Of a stretch of 14,618 bases of DNA, positions 13,307-14,618 are shown one piece after another. Under the pieces are notes generated by a model that saw nothing but the letters and a program-made list of their open reading frames with translations, did no database searches and was not told the DNA's origin. Origin of the DNA: Candidatus Thiodiazotropha taylori (lineage in GTDB: Bacteria; Pseudomonadota; Gammaproteobacteria; Chromatiales; Chromatiaceae); the NCBI GenBank assembly GCA_019100305.1, contig JAHRHW010000061.1, positions 1 to 14,618 of the forward strand, read 5' to 3'. The translations under genes and the position numbers were made by a program. Within the stretch, counting starts at the first letter, position 1. Every line of letters starts with the position of its first letter.

Positions 13307-14335
13307 ATGAATTTATCCGGAAAAGAGATCACCATCCACGACATGAGCCTGCGTGACGGGATGCATGCCAAACGCCACCAGATAACACTGGATCAGATGA
13401 TCGCTGTGGCCTCGGCCCTGGACGAGGCGGGTGTGCCGATGATCGAAGTCACCCACGGCGATGGCCTGGCGGGCGCCTCGGTCAACTATGGCTTCCCTGC
13501 CCATAGCGACGAGGAGTATCTGCGCGCGGTCAGGCCTCATGTGAAAAAGGCGAAGATCTCGGCGCTGCTGCTGCCGGGGATCGGTACTGTACCTGAACTT
13601 GAGATGGCGGCGGACTGCGGGGTGGATACCATCCGTGTCGCTACCCACTGCACCGAGGCGGATGTCTCCGAGCAGCACATCACCAAGTCCCGTGAATTGG
13701 GGCTCGATACGGTTGGCTTTCTGATGATGTCCCACATGGTCGGCCCTGAGAAGTTGATCGAGCAGGCCAAGTTGATGGAGGGCTACGGCGCGAACTGTAT
13801 CTACGTCACCGATTCTGCCGGTTACATGCTGCCTGAGGATGTGACGGTTCGACTGGGTGCGGTGCGGGATGCCCTGCAGCCGGAGACCGAGCTGGGTTTT
13901 CACGGGCATCACAACCTTTCACTCGGGGTAATCAACTCCCTGGCGGCGGTGGAAGCCGGTGCCAATCGCATCGACGGTTCCGCTGCCGGTATGGGGGCCG
14001 GTGCCGGCAATACCCCCCTTGAGGTGTTCGTCGCGGTGGCGGAGCGGATGGGTGTGGAGACCGGGGTCGATCTGTTCAAGCTGATGGATGTGGCGGAGGA
14101 TCTGATCGTGCCGATGCTGGATCAACCGATCCGGGTCGACCGGGACGCCCTCACCCTGGGTTATGCGGGGGTCTACTCCTCCTTCCTGCTGTTCGCCAAA
14201 CGGGCCCAGCAGCGTTACGGCGTCTCCTCCCGGGATGTACTGGTTGAGCTGGGCAAGCGGGGTATGGTCGGCGGCCAGGAGGATATGATCGAGGATGTGG
14301 CGATGGAGATGGCCAAGGCACAGGGGGCGAACTGA
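13307..14335 (+). CDS. dmpG: 4-hydroxy-2-oxovalerate aldolase
   Basis: The 342-aa product is a class II, divalent-metal (usually Mn2+) TIM-barrel aldolase that splits 4-hydroxy-2-oxovalerate into pyruvate and acetaldehyde. Key residues are visible: Arg16, Asp17 and His20 in SLRDGMHAKRHQ, and the metal ligands His199 and His201 in GFHGHHNLS. The C-terminal domain ends in GQEDMIEDVAMEMAK, matching DmpG/BphI. The product acetaldehyde is handed to DmpF through an intersubunit channel. The stop overlaps the start of the next gene (TGATG), indicating translational coupling to dmpH. Confidence 0.93.
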   Translation: MNLSGKEITIHDMSLRDGMHAKRHQITLDQMIAVASALDEAGVPMIEVTHGDGLAGASVNYGFPAHSDEEYLRAVRPHVKKAKISALLLPGIGTVPELEMAADCGVDTIRVATHCTEADVSEQHITKSRELGLDTVGFLMMSHMVGPEKLIEQAKLMEGYGANCIYVTDSAGYMLPEDVTVRLGAVRDALQPETELGFHGHHNLSLGVINSLAAVEAGANRIDGSAAGMGAGAGNTPLEVFVAVAERMGVETGVDLFKLMDVAEDLIVPMLDQPIRVDRDALTLGYAGVYSSFLLFAKRAQQRYGVSSRDVLVELGKRGMVGGQEDMIEDVAMEMAKAQGAN

Positions 14336-14618
14336 TGGGTACCCTGACACAAGCACAGGTCGCCGAACTGGCGGAGTATCTGGAGACCAGCGAGCTGGAG
14401 GCCAAGGACGCCACCAAGATCACCGATCGGTTCCCCGATATGGATTTCGACGACGCCTACGACATCCAGTTCGAGATCCGTCGTCGTAAGGAGGCGAGAG
14501 GTAACAAGATCATCGGCCTGAAGGTGGGTCTCACCTCCCGGGCGAAGATGAAACAGATGGGGGTGGAGACCCCGGTCTACGGCTTTCTCGCCGACTACTT
14601 CGACCGTCCGGACGGCGG
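14335..14618 (+). CDS. dmpH: 4-oxalocrotonate decarboxylase, 5' part (cut by window edge)
   Basis: Only the first 94 codons are in the window. The visible part has the DmpH-specific segment EIRRRKEARGNKI followed by GLKVGLTSRAKMKQMGVETPVYGFLADYF. This separates it from the hydratase DmpE. It decarboxylates 4-oxalocrotonate to 2-oxopent-4-enoate and forms a complex with DmpE. The start ATG at 14335 overlaps the dmpG stop. The order F-G-H is identical to the classical dmp operon, so a tautomerase gene (dmpI) is likely to follow. Confidence 0.9.
   Translation, partial: MGTLTQAQVAELAEYLETSELEAKDATKITDRFPDMDFDDAYDIQFEIRRRKEARGNKIIGLKVGLTSRAKMKQMGVETPVYGFLADYFDRPDG

Overview
The window looks like the chromosome of an aerobic, aromatic-degrading gammaproteobacterium. 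The evidence is a meta-cleavage operon very close to the Pseudomonas dmp/xyl type, a Tat-exported Csp1-type copper storage protein, a standalone Lon-domain protein and CDGSH iron-sulfur proteins. The genus cannot be fixed by eye; a sulfur-oxidising or Chromatiales-like lineage is only a guess. The left third (about 1-4800) is AT-richer, loosely packed and accessory in character. The right half (6080-14618) is GC-richer and tightly packed.

Left region (1-4060): an integron attC-like site at the very left edge is followed by a 50-codon ORF, a perfect 12-bp inverted repeat with a nested hairpin, a putative small lipoprotein and a small exported protein. Then come two minus-strand genes, a standalone LON-domain protein (best start a TTG at 1783) and a lipoprotein alpha/beta hydrolase. 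A Rieske-type [2Fe-2S] protein follows on the plus strand, then about 530 bp with no convincing gene.

Middle region (4061-6731): a Csp1-like Tat-exported copper storage protein carries a natural run of histidines and is followed by a strong imperfect stem-loop. Next is a small operon encoding a helix-turn-helix protein and a standalone double Clp-N protein with no ATPase. It is driven by a remarkable promoter made of a perfect 19-bp inverted repeat that ends one base before the ATG. A two-helix small membrane protein and a Fer4_19 plus double CDGSH protein complete the region.

Right region (6744-14618): a GntR/FCD regulator diverges from a meta-cleavage operon across a 14-bp inverted-repeat operator. 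The operon order is dmpP-like reductase, dmpQ/xylT-like ferredoxin, 65-aa small protein, dmpC, dmpE, AhpD/CMD-family protein, dmpF, dmpG, dmpH (cut by the window edge). Working together, DmpC, DmpH, DmpE, DmpG and DmpF would take 2-hydroxymuconic semialdehyde through 4-oxalocrotonate to pyruvate and acetyl-CoA. Within the visible part of the operon there is no phenol hydroxylase oxygenase (dmpKLMNO), no full catechol 2,3-dioxygenase (dmpB) and no hydrolase (dmpD). The dmpB slot holds a 65-residue ORF with a short resemblance to the N-terminal part of catechol 2,3-dioxygenase.
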